Assembly: GCF_038811545.1 (NCBI RefSeq)
Contig: NZ_CP133319.1
Span: 1,054,001-1,118,000 of the forward strand
Reading direction: 5' to 3'
Length of the DNA: 64,000 bases
Source: Rhodoligotrophos sp. CJ14
GTDB taxonomy: Bacteria > Pseudomonadota > Alphaproteobacteria > Rhizobiales > Im1
The position numbers and the translations under genes were made by a program. The notes under the pieces were generated by a model. It was not told the origin of the DNA, did no database searches, and was given only the letters and a program-made list of their open reading frames with translations. Shown in pieces: positions 56,793 to 64,000 of the stretch. Position 1 is the stretch's first letter. Each line of letters begins with the position of its first letter.

Positions 56793-58118
56793 ATGCCTGC
56801 TGACTTGCAAATGTCCCCTGCCCCGGTACCAGCCGCAGAGGCCCGCAACGTCCTCGTTATCGGCGCAGGTCTCGTCGGCCTCTGCTCGGCCCTCTGGCTC
56901 CAGCGTTTAGGCCACCGCGTCACCATCGCGGATCGCGATCCGCCCTTGCCCGGCTCGTCCTATCGCCACGCCTGCTCCTATGGGAATGCCTGCACGGTTG
57001 CGTCCTATGCCGTGATCCCCGTGGCAACGCCCGGCATTGCCTGGCGCGTGCCGGGCATGCTGGCCGATCCCGCGGGCCCCCTCGCCATTATGTGGCGCTA
57101 CATGCCAGCATTGGCCCCATGGTTGCGCGCTTTCATCGCAAGCTCGACCGCGCAAGAGGTCGAGCGAATCGCAACCATTTTGCAGGGCCTTCTGGCCAAT
57201 GCCGAGGCAGCCTATGCCCCCCTCCACAAGGATGCCGGCACCGAGGCGCTGATCCGTCGCGAGGGTGCTCTTTACCTCTATAAATCCGATGCAGAGTTCA
57301 ATGCAGATCAGGAGCGCTTTGCCCTCTATGCGCGACACGGCATTCGCTTCGATATGCTGGATAAGTCCGCGATTCATGATCTCGAGCCGAACTTGGCCCC
57401 GATCTATCACCGCGGCATCCTCTTTCGCGACGGGCACCATTTCAACAGCCCCAAGGCGGTCGCCATGGCCTTTGCGGCGCATTTCCAAGCGAGGGGTGGT
57501 GAATTTCTCTCAGGCGAGGTGCTCGCGCTCAACCCCACGGCCACGGGCCTGCGCGCTGAACTCGGTCATGCCGCTCATGAATATGATCGGGCAGTGGTCG
57601 CGGGCGGTGCTTGGTCGAAAGATCTCGCCCGCAAGGTAGGCGATGACATCCTGCTCGATACCGAGCGAGGCTACCACGTTCTCTACCCCGACGCTGGTCA
57701 CCTGCTGAACCGGCCCGTCTGCTTTGCCGAACAAGGCTTCTACATGGTGCCTATGGCGGATGGGCTGCGGGCGGCGGGCACGGTGGAGCTTGGCGGCCTC
57801 AAGCTGCCGATGCGCAAGGCCCGTACCGATGCGATCAGGACGAGCGTCGCTCGTTTTGTTCCCCAGGCAGGACACGGAACGGATGAGTGGATGGGCTTTC
57901 GGCCTTCCATGCCGGACAGCCTGCCGGTCATCGGCCGCTCGCCCAGCGAACCCCGCGTGATCTATGCCTTCGGCCATGGCCACATCGGATTGACTTTGGC
58001 CGGTGTGACGGGGCGCCTTATCGCTGATCTCGTCTGCGACAGGCAACCTTTTATCGACCTCAACCCGCTGCGACCGGTACGCTTTAGCCCGTGGGGACGG
58101 CCGCTTGCCTCGCGCTGA
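56793..58118 (+). CDS. D-amino-acid dehydrogenase-like FAD oxidoreductase (DadA type)
   Basis: A 441-residue flavoprotein of the DAO/DadA family. VLVIGAGLVGLCSALWLQ near residue 20 binds FAD; HACSYGNAC, VAGGAWSKDLARKVG and C-terminal YAFGHGHIGLTLAG are typical DadA elements. It would oxidise a D-amino acid and feed electrons to the quinone pool. It follows the PLP enzyme by 87 bases. ATG 56811 is an alternative start. Confidence 0.9.
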   Translation: MPADLQMSPAPVPAAEARNVLVIGAGLVGLCSALWLQRLGHRVTIADRDPPLPGSSYRHACSYGNACTVASYAVIPVATPGIAWRVPGMLADPAGPLAIMWRYMPALAPWLRAFIASSTAQEVERIATILQGLLANAEAAYAPLHKDAGTEALIRREGALYLYKSDAEFNADQERFALYARHGIRFDMLDKSAIHDLEPNLAPIYHRGILFRDGHHFNSPKAVAMAFAAHFQARGGEFLSGEVLALNPTATGLRAELGHAAHEYDRAVVAGGAWSKDLARKVGDDILLDTERGYHVLYPDAGHLLNRPVCFAEQGFYMVPMADGLRAAGTVELGGLKLPMRKARTDAIRTSVARFVPQAGHGTDEWMGFRPSMPDSLPVIGRSPSEPRVIYAFGHGHIGLTLAGVTGRLIADLVCDRQPFIDLNPLRPVRFSPWGRPLASR

Positions 58119-58147
58119 AACGGCGGCCGCCCCATGGCATAGCCGTC

Positions 58148-58741
58148 TCAGACCGGTGGCAGGCGCAGCACCCAGCCTGGCTGGATATGATCGGGATTGG
58201 TCACTGGCGGCATATTGGCCCTGAGGATTTCCTCATACCGCGCGCCATTGCCGTAATGCATCTCCGCGATCTTCCACAGGCTGTCGCCCGGCTTGACCGT
58301 GTAGAACGTGGATGACGGACCGGCATTGGCCGGCGTGATCTGATTGTCAACCTTCGCAACACCCATGGTGTTTCCAACCGCCAGCGCCATCTTCTCCGCA
58401 GCCTCGGTGGTCGGAGCCGTGCCGGAAAGGGTGACATGCTCGCCATTCACATGCACGTTCACGCCGCTCGTATCGAGCCCATGCTGCGCAATGGTTTGCT
58501 TGATCGCATCCGCCGAGTTGCCCAGAGCGTTGGCCGCTGTATTGGCCATGCCGGCGGCTGTGTTCGCCATGCCGGTCGCCGCATTCGCTGCGGTATTGGC
58601 CATGCCCGATGCAGCACTCGTTGCTGTATTGGCCATGCCTGTCGCAGCATTGGCAGCGCTGTTGGCCGCATTGGCGGCATTCGCTTCAGCAGCGCCAATC
58701 ATTTTGGAGCCGGCATCTTTGATGAAGTCGAGAAGTCCCAT
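58148..58741 (-). CDS. BON-LysM protein (Kbp/YgaU-like) with Ala-rich repeat insertion
   Basis: A 197-residue protein. After GLLDFIKDAGSKM come Ala/Asn-rich repeats (residues 19-73) in which GMANT recurs at 35, 46, 57 and 64, giving periods of 11, 11 and 7. A BON domain (about 76-137, with VNVHVNGEHVTLSG) and a LysM domain (145-195, with YTVKPGDSLWKIA) follow. E. coli Kbp, a cytoplasmic potassium-binding protein, has BON-LysM but no such repeat. There is no signal peptide. The start codon lies in a perfect hairpin. Confidence 0.88.
   Translation of the reverse strand: MGLLDFIKDAGSKMIGAAEANAANAANSAANAATGMANTATSAASGMANTAANAATGMANTAAGMANTAANALGNSADAIKQTIAQHGLDTSGVNVHVNGEHVTLSGTAPTTEAAEKMALAVGNTMGVAKVDNQITPANAGPSSTFYTVKPGDSLWKIAEMHYGNGARYEEILRANMPPVTNPDHIQPGWVLRLPPV
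58526..58684 (-). repeat. Ala-rich 11-residue coding repeat
   Basis: The segment encodes about 53 residues almost wholly of Ala, Asn, Thr, Gly, Met and Ser, with GMANT units spaced 11 residues apart. Hendecad spacing of this kind forms amphipathic helices or right-handed coiled coils. Confidence 0.7.
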
Positions 58742-58778
58742 CGTGCATTCCTTTGCAAATTTATCTACTTTGCACGAT
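58740..58778 (-). promoter_or_regulatory. Hairpin enclosing ribosome site and start codon of Kbp-like gene
   Basis: On the transcript, AUCGUGCA and UGCACGAU are perfect 8-bp complements 23 bases apart. The loop holds AAAGGA, and the stem's last two bases are the AU of the start codon at 58741. Folding would hide the start, so a translational switch (for example thermal or ionic) is possible. Confidence 0.45.
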
Positions 58779-58848
58779 AGAAAATCTACCCTGAAACAGC
58801 TGAACCTCTTACAACAAACTGCCTGCGCGGCGTAACTTCGTCCGCGAT

Positions 58849-59382
58849 TTATGCTGTCTTTATTTCTGCTGTATTAACATCAAGCATAAATACTTCACCT
58901 TGCACAGCCTCTCTCCCGCGTCCAATCTGGTCCAGCGCATCAACCATACGCCCACGACGGCCAAGAATATCATCGGCATACGCAACGATGAGCCGGTTCG
59001 GCGTGGCCGTTGGCGAGGCCTGTCGCAGGCGCATGGCCAAAACCAGCTCATCCTCCTCCGGCCGATGCGCGCACAGGGCCGCATAAGCTGCAGCCGTCGA
59101 GCGGCTGATCCCCGCCCAGCAATGAATGAGAATCGGGCTCTTGCGCGGCCAGCGCTGGATGAACGTCATCAGCCCCTCCACATGCTCGGCGCTCGGGCAG
59201 ATGAGTCCGGTCATCGCGGCCGTGATATCATTGAACTGGAGGCGCAGATGATCATCGCTGCCGATACCCTCGACAATGACCGGATCCGCGGTCGGGCCAA
59301 GCAGCGTGACCACATGGCTCGGCTTGTAGAGTGCAGCAGCCATCGGCACGGCACTCAGGGGCGAGACGATGATCTTCGGCAT
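58849..59382 (-). CDS. Protein tyrosine phosphatase-like protein
   Basis: A 177-residue protein with the phosphatase P-loop HCWAGISRS (Cys88, Arg94), so a Cys-dependent phosphatase is likely. The general acid Asp may lie in LRLQFNDI near residue 52. Compact members of this type in alphaproteobacteria are annotated as tyrosine phosphatases. It lies 13 bases after the HD-domain gene, in the same direction. Confidence 0.85.
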   Translation of the reverse strand: MPKIIVSPLSAVPMAAALYKPSHVVTLLGPTADPVIVEGIGSDDHLRLQFNDITAAMTGLICPSAEHVEGLMTFIQRWPRKSPILIHCWAGISRSTAAAYAALCAHRPEEDELVLAMRLRQASPTATPNRLIVAYADDILGRRGRMVDALDQIGRGREAVQGEVFMLDVNTAEIKTA

Positions 59383-59395
59383 GGGTCCTCAACCC

Positions 59396-60007
59396 TCAAC
59401 GATGCAGCATTTCGAAACGCTCGAGATATAGCGCGGCGGCATCATCCGGCGCCACGGCCTCGAGCGGCAGAACCTTGCGCAAGGCAAGTCCGCCCTTGCC
59501 CTGCGGACGCCCGAAATAGCGAGCGGCTTCCGCAAGATCAAAACCGGCAAGCTCGGTTGCCTCCGCGTAAGCCGAGATTGTATCCGCCCGCTTGATCAGC
59601 TTCTTGACGCTTTCAGGCAGGACTGCGGGCAAGGCGAACCGCAGATGAATGGCTGCCATGAGCCGCGCCTCGAAAGCTTTATAGTCAAGGCCGAGCGCCG
59701 CCTTGAACGGGCTGATCATATCACCGATCACATATTCTGGCGCGTCATGCAGAAGCGCTGCAAGGCGCCATTGCTGATCCAATGAAGGCTCGAGCTCGCA
59801 GACGAGCCGCTCCACGATGACGCAATGCTGCGCGACCGAGAAGGCATGCGGACCGCGGGTCTGGCCGTTCCATCGCGCGACGCGGGCGAGCCCATGGGCG
59901 ATATCGGTGATCTCCACATCCAAAGGTGAGGGATTGAGCAGATCAAGCCGTCGGCCTGAAAGCATGCGCTGCCAGGCGCGCGGCTCGGCATCCTTGCGAG
60001 GCGGCAT
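59396..60007 (-). CDS. HD-domain phosphohydrolase, YfbR-like
   Basis: A 203-residue HD-domain protein. HAFSVAQHCVIVERL (His at about 54 and 61), LLHDAPEYVIGDM (His-Asp at 87-88) and a later Asp in RADTIS give the metal site; GDMISPFK is close to the GDI-x2-P-x-K of YfbR 5'-nucleotidases. ATG 60007 directly follows the tag stop codon (TAAGATG). It probably acts on nucleotides. Confidence 0.88.
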   Translation of the reverse strand: MPPRKDAEPRAWQRMLSGRRLDLLNPSPLDVEITDIAHGLARVARWNGQTRGPHAFSVAQHCVIVERLVCELEPSLDQQWRLAALLHDAPEYVIGDMISPFKAALGLDYKAFEARLMAAIHLRFALPAVLPESVKKLIKRADTISAYAEATELAGFDLAEAARYFGRPQGKGGLALRKVLPLEAVAPDDAAALYLERFEMLHR

Positions 60008-60008
60008 C

Positions 60009-60629
60009 TTAGGCTGCAGGCCTGTGCGCGAGAGCGGCGCAAGCCTCATGCCGGTGGCAGTCCACCACATGGTCATTGACCATCCCCACCGCTTGCATGA
60101 ACGCATAGACGATCGTGGGTCCGACAAACCGGAAGCCGCGCTTCATGAGATCCTTGGAGATCGCGCGGCTTAGCGGCGTTTCCGCCGGGATATCGCCACG
60201 CTCGCGAAAGCGGTTCTGAACGGGCACCCCGTCGATAAACCCCCAGAGATAATTCGAGAAGCCCTCGCCCTCCTGGATCGCGAGATAGGCTTTCGCATTG
60301 CCGATCGTGGCATCGATCTTCGCCTTGTTGCGAATGATGCCGGGATCTGCCATCAGCGCTGCGCGCTTCGCATCGTCATAGCGGGCGATCCGCTCGGGAT
60401 CGAACTGATCGAAGGCAGCGCGGAACGTCTCGCGGCGGCGCAGAATGGTGATCCACGACAGGCCCGCCTGAAACCCGTCGAGGATGAGCTTTTCGAACAG
60501 CGCCCGGTCATCCCATTCGGGCACGCCCCATTCCGTGTCGTGATAGCTTACATAAAGCGGATCGGTGCCCGGCCAGCCGCAGCGGGCAAGACCATCAGTT
60601 TCGGAAACGACAGCGCCAGTCCAGCTCAT
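60009..60629 (-). CDS. tag: DNA-3-methyladenine glycosylase I
   Basis: A 206-residue base-excision repair enzyme. CGWPGTDPLYVSYHDTEWGV at the N-terminus, FQAGLSWITILRRRE, KRGFRFVGPTIVYAFMQAVG and NDHVVDCHRH are close to E. coli Tag; the Cys and His residues form the zinc snap. Its ATG overlaps the ygfZ stop by 4 bases, so the two are cotranscribed. Confidence 0.95.
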   Translation of the reverse strand: MSWTGAVVSETDGLARCGWPGTDPLYVSYHDTEWGVPEWDDRALFEKLILDGFQAGLSWITILRRRETFRAAFDQFDPERIARYDDAKRAALMADPGIIRNKAKIDATIGNAKAYLAIQEGEGFSNYLWGFIDGVPVQNRFRERGDIPAETPLSRAISKDLMKRGFRFVGPTIVYAFMQAVGMVNDHVVDCHRHEACAALAHRPAA

Positions 60630-61528
60630 GTGGCAACGCTCGTTTGGGGAACTGTGAATTTCGCCCAGCGCGGCTGCACGAGTTCCACGGGCTTGTCCTC
60701 AACCAATAGGGCATTGCCATTGGTGGCCGCGTCCTCTGCCCGGTCCAGCCGGACAAGCGCCAGGGCCACTTCGCCGGCCGACGAGAGAACTTCGCCGATG
60801 CCCTTGCCGCCGGCCGCGATCTGCGCGCCGTTCTCCAGCACACCGCCCCTTATCCGCACCGGTACGATTCGCTTACGCGCGCCCGTGCCCCGATGCTCCA
60901 TCCGCGACACGACCTCCTGGCCGACATAGCAGCCCTTGGCGAAATCAACCCCGTGAAACTGGTCGAAATTGGCTTCATGCGGAAAGAGCTCCGCAGAACC
61001 GAGATCGGCCATGGTGTCAGCCAGTCCGAGCCCAATCCGGAAGGCGTGGTAATCCTGCGCCGATGCAGCGGCGCCGTCAGGTGTCGCATCCCTTGGCAGA
61101 ATCGCGCGAAAGCCCGCTTCCGCCACCCGTGGATCTCTGAACCAGACACCACCATCCCGCGCCACAGAGGCGCCGGCCTCTTGTCCAACTCCGGCGACAT
61201 CCCCGTCCCATGCCGCCCAAACCCGATAATCCGCGCCCACATCCTCGATCTTCAGATCAGCACGCAGGCGGTAGAACATCAGTCGCTTGACGAGATCCTC
61301 CTTCTGCAGCCCCGCGCAGTCGAAGAGATAACCCTCCTCGTCCTCAACCACGAAGAAGTCGAACAGGATCTTGCCCTGCGGCGTCAGCAGCGCGCCATAG
61401 CCGGCCCGTTCCCGCGAGACATCGTCGATATCGACCGTCAGCAGCTTTTGCAGAAGCTTGCGTGCATCGGCCCCGCTGACGCGGATGATGGTACGATCGG
61501 TGAGTTCGGTCAGTTTGGGCTGGGTCAT
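60626..61528 (-). CDS. ygfZ: Folate-binding protein YgfZ
   Basis: A 300-residue GcvT-related protein that assists iron-sulfur cluster assembly using tetrahydrofolate. The hallmark KGCYVGQE lies near residue 212, preceded by LFPHEANFDQF; the N-terminus has RTIIRVSGADARKLLQ. ATG 61528 is chosen; upstream in-frame codons to 61591 lack similarity. It starts a minus-strand run with tag and the HD gene. Confidence 0.93.
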   Translation of the reverse strand: MTQPKLTELTDRTIIRVSGADARKLLQKLLTVDIDDVSRERAGYGALLTPQGKILFDFFVVEDEEGYLFDCAGLQKEDLVKRLMFYRLRADLKIEDVGADYRVWAAWDGDVAGVGQEAGASVARDGGVWFRDPRVAEAGFRAILPRDATPDGAAASAQDYHAFRIGLGLADTMADLGSAELFPHEANFDQFHGVDFAKGCYVGQEVVSRMEHRGTGARKRIVPVRIRGGVLENGAQIAAGGKGIGEVLSSAGEVALALVRLDRAEDAATNGNALLVEDKPVELVQPRWAKFTVPQTSVAT

Positions 61529-61632
61529 GAAGTGGCTTGAGGGTGTCCGGATGATGGGCCATGCGCAACTGGCTTGCCTCAGGTAACACATTTACGTAAG
61601 CCGTGCCTGGGCTGCAAGGAGCGCGCAACGAT

Positions 61633-62973
61633 ATGTCCGCACGGTTTGATACCATTCTCAAGGGGGGCACGATCGTCAATCACGACGGTGTCCATCAGCG
61701 CGATGTTGGGCTCGCCGAGGGACGGATAGCGGCTCTGGGCACGCTCGACCCTGCCGCGGCCGGCGAGGTGATCGACTGCACCGGCCTTCACGTCCTGCCC
61801 GGCGTCATCGATCCCCATGTGCATCTGCGTGAGCCCGGCGCCGAGCATAAGGAAAATCTGGCCTCGGGCAGTCTGTCTGCGGTGATGGGCGGGGTCACCG
61901 CCTTTTTCGAGATGCCGAACACCAAGCCCGAGACTACGACCGAAGAGGCCCTGGCCGACAAGGTTGCCCGCGCAACGGCGAGCGCCTATTGCGATTTCGC
62001 CTTCTATGTCGGCGCGACCCGCGAGAACACGGATGAGCTTGGAAGATTGGAGCGGCTGCCCGGCTGCTGCGGCGTCAAAGTGTTCATGGGCGCATCGACC
62101 GGCGATCTCCTGATCGAGGACGATGCCGGGGTGGAGGCTGTGCTGCGCACAACCGCGCGCCGTGTCTCCTTTCATTCCGAAGACGAATATCGGCTCAACG
62201 CCCGCAAGAGCCTCCAGCGCCCTGGCGATCCCTCGAGCCATAGCGACTGGCGCGATGTGGAGGCGGCTGTCCTCGGCACCGAGCGCCTGGTGCGCTTGGC
62301 CCGCATGACCGGCAAGCGTATCCATGTGCTGCACGTGACGACCGCCCCGGAGATGCTGTTCTTAAGTCAGCATCGCGATGTCGCAACCATCGAGGTCACC
62401 CCGCAGCATCTGACGCTCACCTTGCCTGATGCCTATGAGGTCCTCGGCACCAAGGCGCAGATGAACCCGCCTCTGCGTGATCGCACCCAGATGGAAGGCT
62501 TGTGGCTTGGCTTGAGCCAGGGCGCCGCGGACACCCTGGGCTCGGATCACGCGCCCCATACGCTGGAAGAGAAGGCCAAGTCTTATCCATCCTCGCCCTC
62601 GGGCATGCCTGGGGTGCAAACCCTCGTCCCCGTAATGCTCGACCATGTGAATGCCGGCAGGCTGACCCTCGAACGGTTTGTCGACCTCACCGCCCATGGT
62701 CCCCAACGCGTTTACGGCATCGCCAACAAGGGGCGCCTCGCCCTCGGCTATGACGCCGATATCACCGTGGTGGACCTGAAGCGGCGCCGCACCATCACGG
62801 ATGATTGGATCCAAAGCCGCTGTGGCTGGACCCCCTTTGTTGGCCGCACCGTGACCGGCTGGCCGGTTGGCACCATCATCCGCGGCCAGCGCGTGATGTG
62901 GGAAGGCGAGTTGCTGGCAGCGGGCGGCCTGGGCCGGCCCGTGCGCTTTCAGGAGGCCTTGCAGCCCTCCTGA
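61633..62973 (+). CDS. pyrC: Dihydroorotase
   Basis: A 446-residue amidohydrolase. Metal ligands: HVHLREPG near residue 63, Lys in CGVKVFMGASTG (carbamylated), His in SFHSEDEY, His in VLHVTT, and Asp in GSDHAPHT. PNTKPETT matches dihydroorotase substrate residues. The Lys-containing active site follows the type I know from Bradyrhizobium dihydroorotases. No pyrB or other pyrimidine gene is adjacent. It is divergent from ygfZ. An allantoinase or hydantoinase role is less likely. Confidence 0.85.
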   Translation: MSARFDTILKGGTIVNHDGVHQRDVGLAEGRIAALGTLDPAAAGEVIDCTGLHVLPGVIDPHVHLREPGAEHKENLASGSLSAVMGGVTAFFEMPNTKPETTTEEALADKVARATASAYCDFAFYVGATRENTDELGRLERLPGCCGVKVFMGASTGDLLIEDDAGVEAVLRTTARRVSFHSEDEYRLNARKSLQRPGDPSSHSDWRDVEAAVLGTERLVRLARMTGKRIHVLHVTTAPEMLFLSQHRDVATIEVTPQHLTLTLPDAYEVLGTKAQMNPPLRDRTQMEGLWLGLSQGAADTLGSDHAPHTLEEKAKSYPSSPSGMPGVQTLVPVMLDHVNAGRLTLERFVDLTAHGPQRVYGIANKGRLALGYDADITVVDLKRRRTITDDWIQSRCGWTPFVGRTVTGWPVGTIIRGQRVMWEGELLAAGGLGRPVRFQEALQPS

Positions 62974-62984
62974 GGAATGCACGG

Positions 62985-63656
62985 TCAGTCTGCGAGCTTG
63001 AAATAGCGCACCGACCCATTGGGCGCGATGCCGATCCGATAGCCCGTATACCCCTCGGCCGGATCGAGCTCGCGCACCTCCTGCGGCCGCATCAGCGTAT
63101 AGAGCTCAACCTGTTGCTGCGGATTGAGCCGATCGGTGGGATAGACCGCGTGATAGGGCCAGATGAAGGTCTCATCCGGCTGCCCCACATTCACATGCAC
63201 ATAGCCCGAGCGCAGCACCTTCAGCACCTCCGCCAGGATCTCCCGGCCCGTTCCGTCGATCGAGATGCTGCGCCAATAGGCGACCGGGTCGCGCACCGGA
63301 ACGTTCTGCAGTTCCGGCAGCACCTCATTGCGCGCCGAGAACACCGCCGCCAGCTGTTCGAGCGAGCCTGACGTGGCCGCCTCGATCATGGCCCGGCGAG
63401 TCTCCGCAACCGGCTGCGGCAAACCTTCTTCCCCATAATGAACCTGCGGCAGCGCAAGATCGGTGCGCGGCGCCGCCGGGGCCTGCGTGACCGGGCGGTC
63501 GCTTTTGGGTGCGGCCTGGGTCGGCGGTCGATAGGGCTCGACCGCATCGGCGCCAGCCGGTTGCGCGGCACAAAGCGAAACGGCCATCCCAATGAACGCG
63601 CCAAGGACACGATGGCCGGCTCGCCCTTGGCCGCCGGCAGTGCCTAACTCACTCAT
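62985..63656 (-). CDS. Periplasmic protein, unknown function
   Basis: A 223-residue exported protein. Residues 13-37 form a signal peptide (GHRVLGAFIGMAVSLCAAQ), followed by a Pro/Ala-rich linker, then a globular domain (about 70-223) with SGSLEQLAAVFSARNEVLP, YVHVNVGQPDETFIWPYHA and GYRIGIAPNGSVRYFKL. I recall similar hypothetical proteins in Rhizobiales, without a role. AGGAGGG lies 7 bases before ATG 63656. Confidence 0.8.
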   Translation of the reverse strand: MSELGTAGGQGRAGHRVLGAFIGMAVSLCAAQPAGADAVEPYRPPTQAAPKSDRPVTQAPAAPRTDLALPQVHYGEEGLPQPVAETRRAMIEAATSGSLEQLAAVFSARNEVLPELQNVPVRDPVAYWRSISIDGTGREILAEVLKVLRSGYVHVNVGQPDETFIWPYHAVYPTDRLNPQQQVELYTLMRPQEVRELDPAEGYTGYRIGIAPNGSVRYFKLAD

Positions 63657-63722
63657 CCCCGTCCCTCCTGAGGCCTGCGCCAAAATCCCGATACGGCGCG
63701 CCAGCCTCGACCTCAGCTCAAT

Positions 63723-63740
63723 TGATACAAATGTATATCA
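63723..63740. promoter_or_regulatory. Imperfect AT-rich palindrome upstream of AcuI-like gene
   Basis: TGATA and TATCA are complementary and surround ACAAATGTA, in the divergent gap (63657-63913). It is the most AT-rich stretch there, so a promoter or operator is plausible. No regulator assigned. Confidence 0.3.
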
Positions 63741-63913
63741 TTATTCGACTTCTGCTCGGCATGCTGAGGAGAGCGAGACCTATCTTTACCTTAACGAAGG
63801 GTGCATTTATGCCTTCTTGCAGGGAGACATCGGTCGCGGAGTGCTCTAGGTTCGCAATCGTCCGTCCTGCCCCACGATCCGAGAATAACTGTCAAACAGG
63901 AGGTTACGTGCCG

Positions 63914-64000
63914 ATGAGCGAAGCTTTCACCGCCCTGGTCGCCGACAAGAAGGATGACCAGTACTCCGTTGAGATTCGCGAATGGACCGAGGCGCAACTG
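63914..64000 (+). CDS. Quinone oxidoreductase / acryloyl-CoA reductase AcuI/YhdH family (3' end outside window)
   Basis: Only the first 29 residues are visible: MSEAFTALVADKKDDQYSVE and then IREWTEAQL. The FTALVADK start and the spacing to EAQL match AcuI/YhdH-type medium-chain reductases, which begin with an F-x-AL strand. AGGAGG lies 9 bases before ATG 63914. The frame is open upstream to 63731, but that extension lacks similarity. AcuI detoxifies acryloyl-CoA using NADPH. Confidence 0.65.
   Translation, partial: MSEAFTALVADKKDDQYSVEIREWTEAQL

Noticed and set aside
58526-58684. Possible CRISPR or intergenic tandem repeat
   Set aside because: The repeats are codons for an Ala-rich protein segment, imperfect in DNA and inside an intact gene.
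63731-63913. 61-residue N-terminal extension of the AcuI-like gene
   Set aside because: In frame and open, but AGGAGG precedes ATG 63914 and family members begin near MSEAFTAL.
50261-64000. A DMSP degradation pathway (DmdB-like ligase plus AcuI-like reductase)
   Set aside because: The two genes are 12 kb apart, no dmdA, dmdC, dmdD or ddd lyase gene is present, and both families have broad housekeeping members.

Overview
The window looks like chromosomal DNA of a GC-rich alphaproteobacterium, most likely in the order Hyphomicrobiales (Rhizobiales). This rests on recognition, not a search. It has a rhizobial-type (zinc-dependent, ReAV-like) L-asparaginase, a Tat-exported TIGR03808-type beta-helix protein, a dihydroorotase resembling Bradyrhizobium proteins, and hairpin repeats of the 'gcattttcgarcgaagtggatacc...gaaaatgc' kind that I associate with this order. 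I see no rRNA, tRNA, CRISPR array, insertion sequence or phage gene. Genes are dense and intergenic gaps are mostly below 250 bases; the one gap over 300 bases (32661-33035) lies before the main catabolic operon.

Layout. 1-4.4 kb: the end of a PotC-type permease, an AHSA1/SRPBCC protein, katG, and a secreted protein of unknown function. 4.4-11.5 kb: a LysR regulator divergent from a four-gene PotDBCA-like ABC importer, then a zinc alcohol dehydrogenase and a small membrane protein. 11.5-12.2 kb: queC carrying a frameshift. 12.5-16.4 kb: a molybdenum hydroxylase large subunit next to a ThDP-dependent decarboxylase/synthase. 16.5-22.3 kb: ferredoxin-reductase-type flavoprotein, asparaginase, beta-helix protein, MeaB GTPase, SMR efflux pump, truncated globin. 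22.5-24.6 kb: a TetR regulator divergent from an isovaleryl-CoA-dehydrogenase-like enzyme. 24.7-31.7 kb: VOC dioxygenase, secreted Gmad2 protein, sodB, ribB and a two-subunit Tat-exported molybdenum hydroxylase (IorAB type).

31.8-49.2 kb is the most distinctive part. A long plus-strand run, with many stop/start overlaps, encodes an enoyl-CoA hydratase, an AtuA-family protein, a second TetR regulator, LivF and LivG, an acyl-CoA ligase, LivH, LivM, a LivK-type binding protein, a split biotin-dependent acyl-CoA carboxylase (BC, BCCP, CT), a nitronate monooxygenase-like flavoprotein and another acyl-CoA ligase. An SDR lies just upstream on the other strand. The set covers nearly every role of the Pseudomonas acyclic-terpene (Atu) or leucine/isovalerate (Liu) pathway, but joined to its own branched-chain-type ABC importer. 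The two TetR proteins are close paralogues with almost the same recognition helix, and the same 7-1-7 palindrome stands before the dehydrogenase (23369-23383) and before the hydratase operon (32985-32999). I infer one regulon: import, CoA activation, dehydrogenation, carboxylation and hydration of a branched or isoprenoid acid.

49.3-64 kb holds a metallo-beta-lactamase-fold hydrolase, a DmdB-like CoA ligase, fabI, a glycine-zipper lipoprotein, a pdxH-SDR-PLP enzyme-DadA operon, a BON-LysM (Kbp-like) protein with an Ala-rich 11-residue repeat, a tyrosine phosphatase, a YgfZ-Tag-HD operon, dihydroorotase, a periplasmic protein and the start of an AcuI/YhdH-type reductase cut by the window end.
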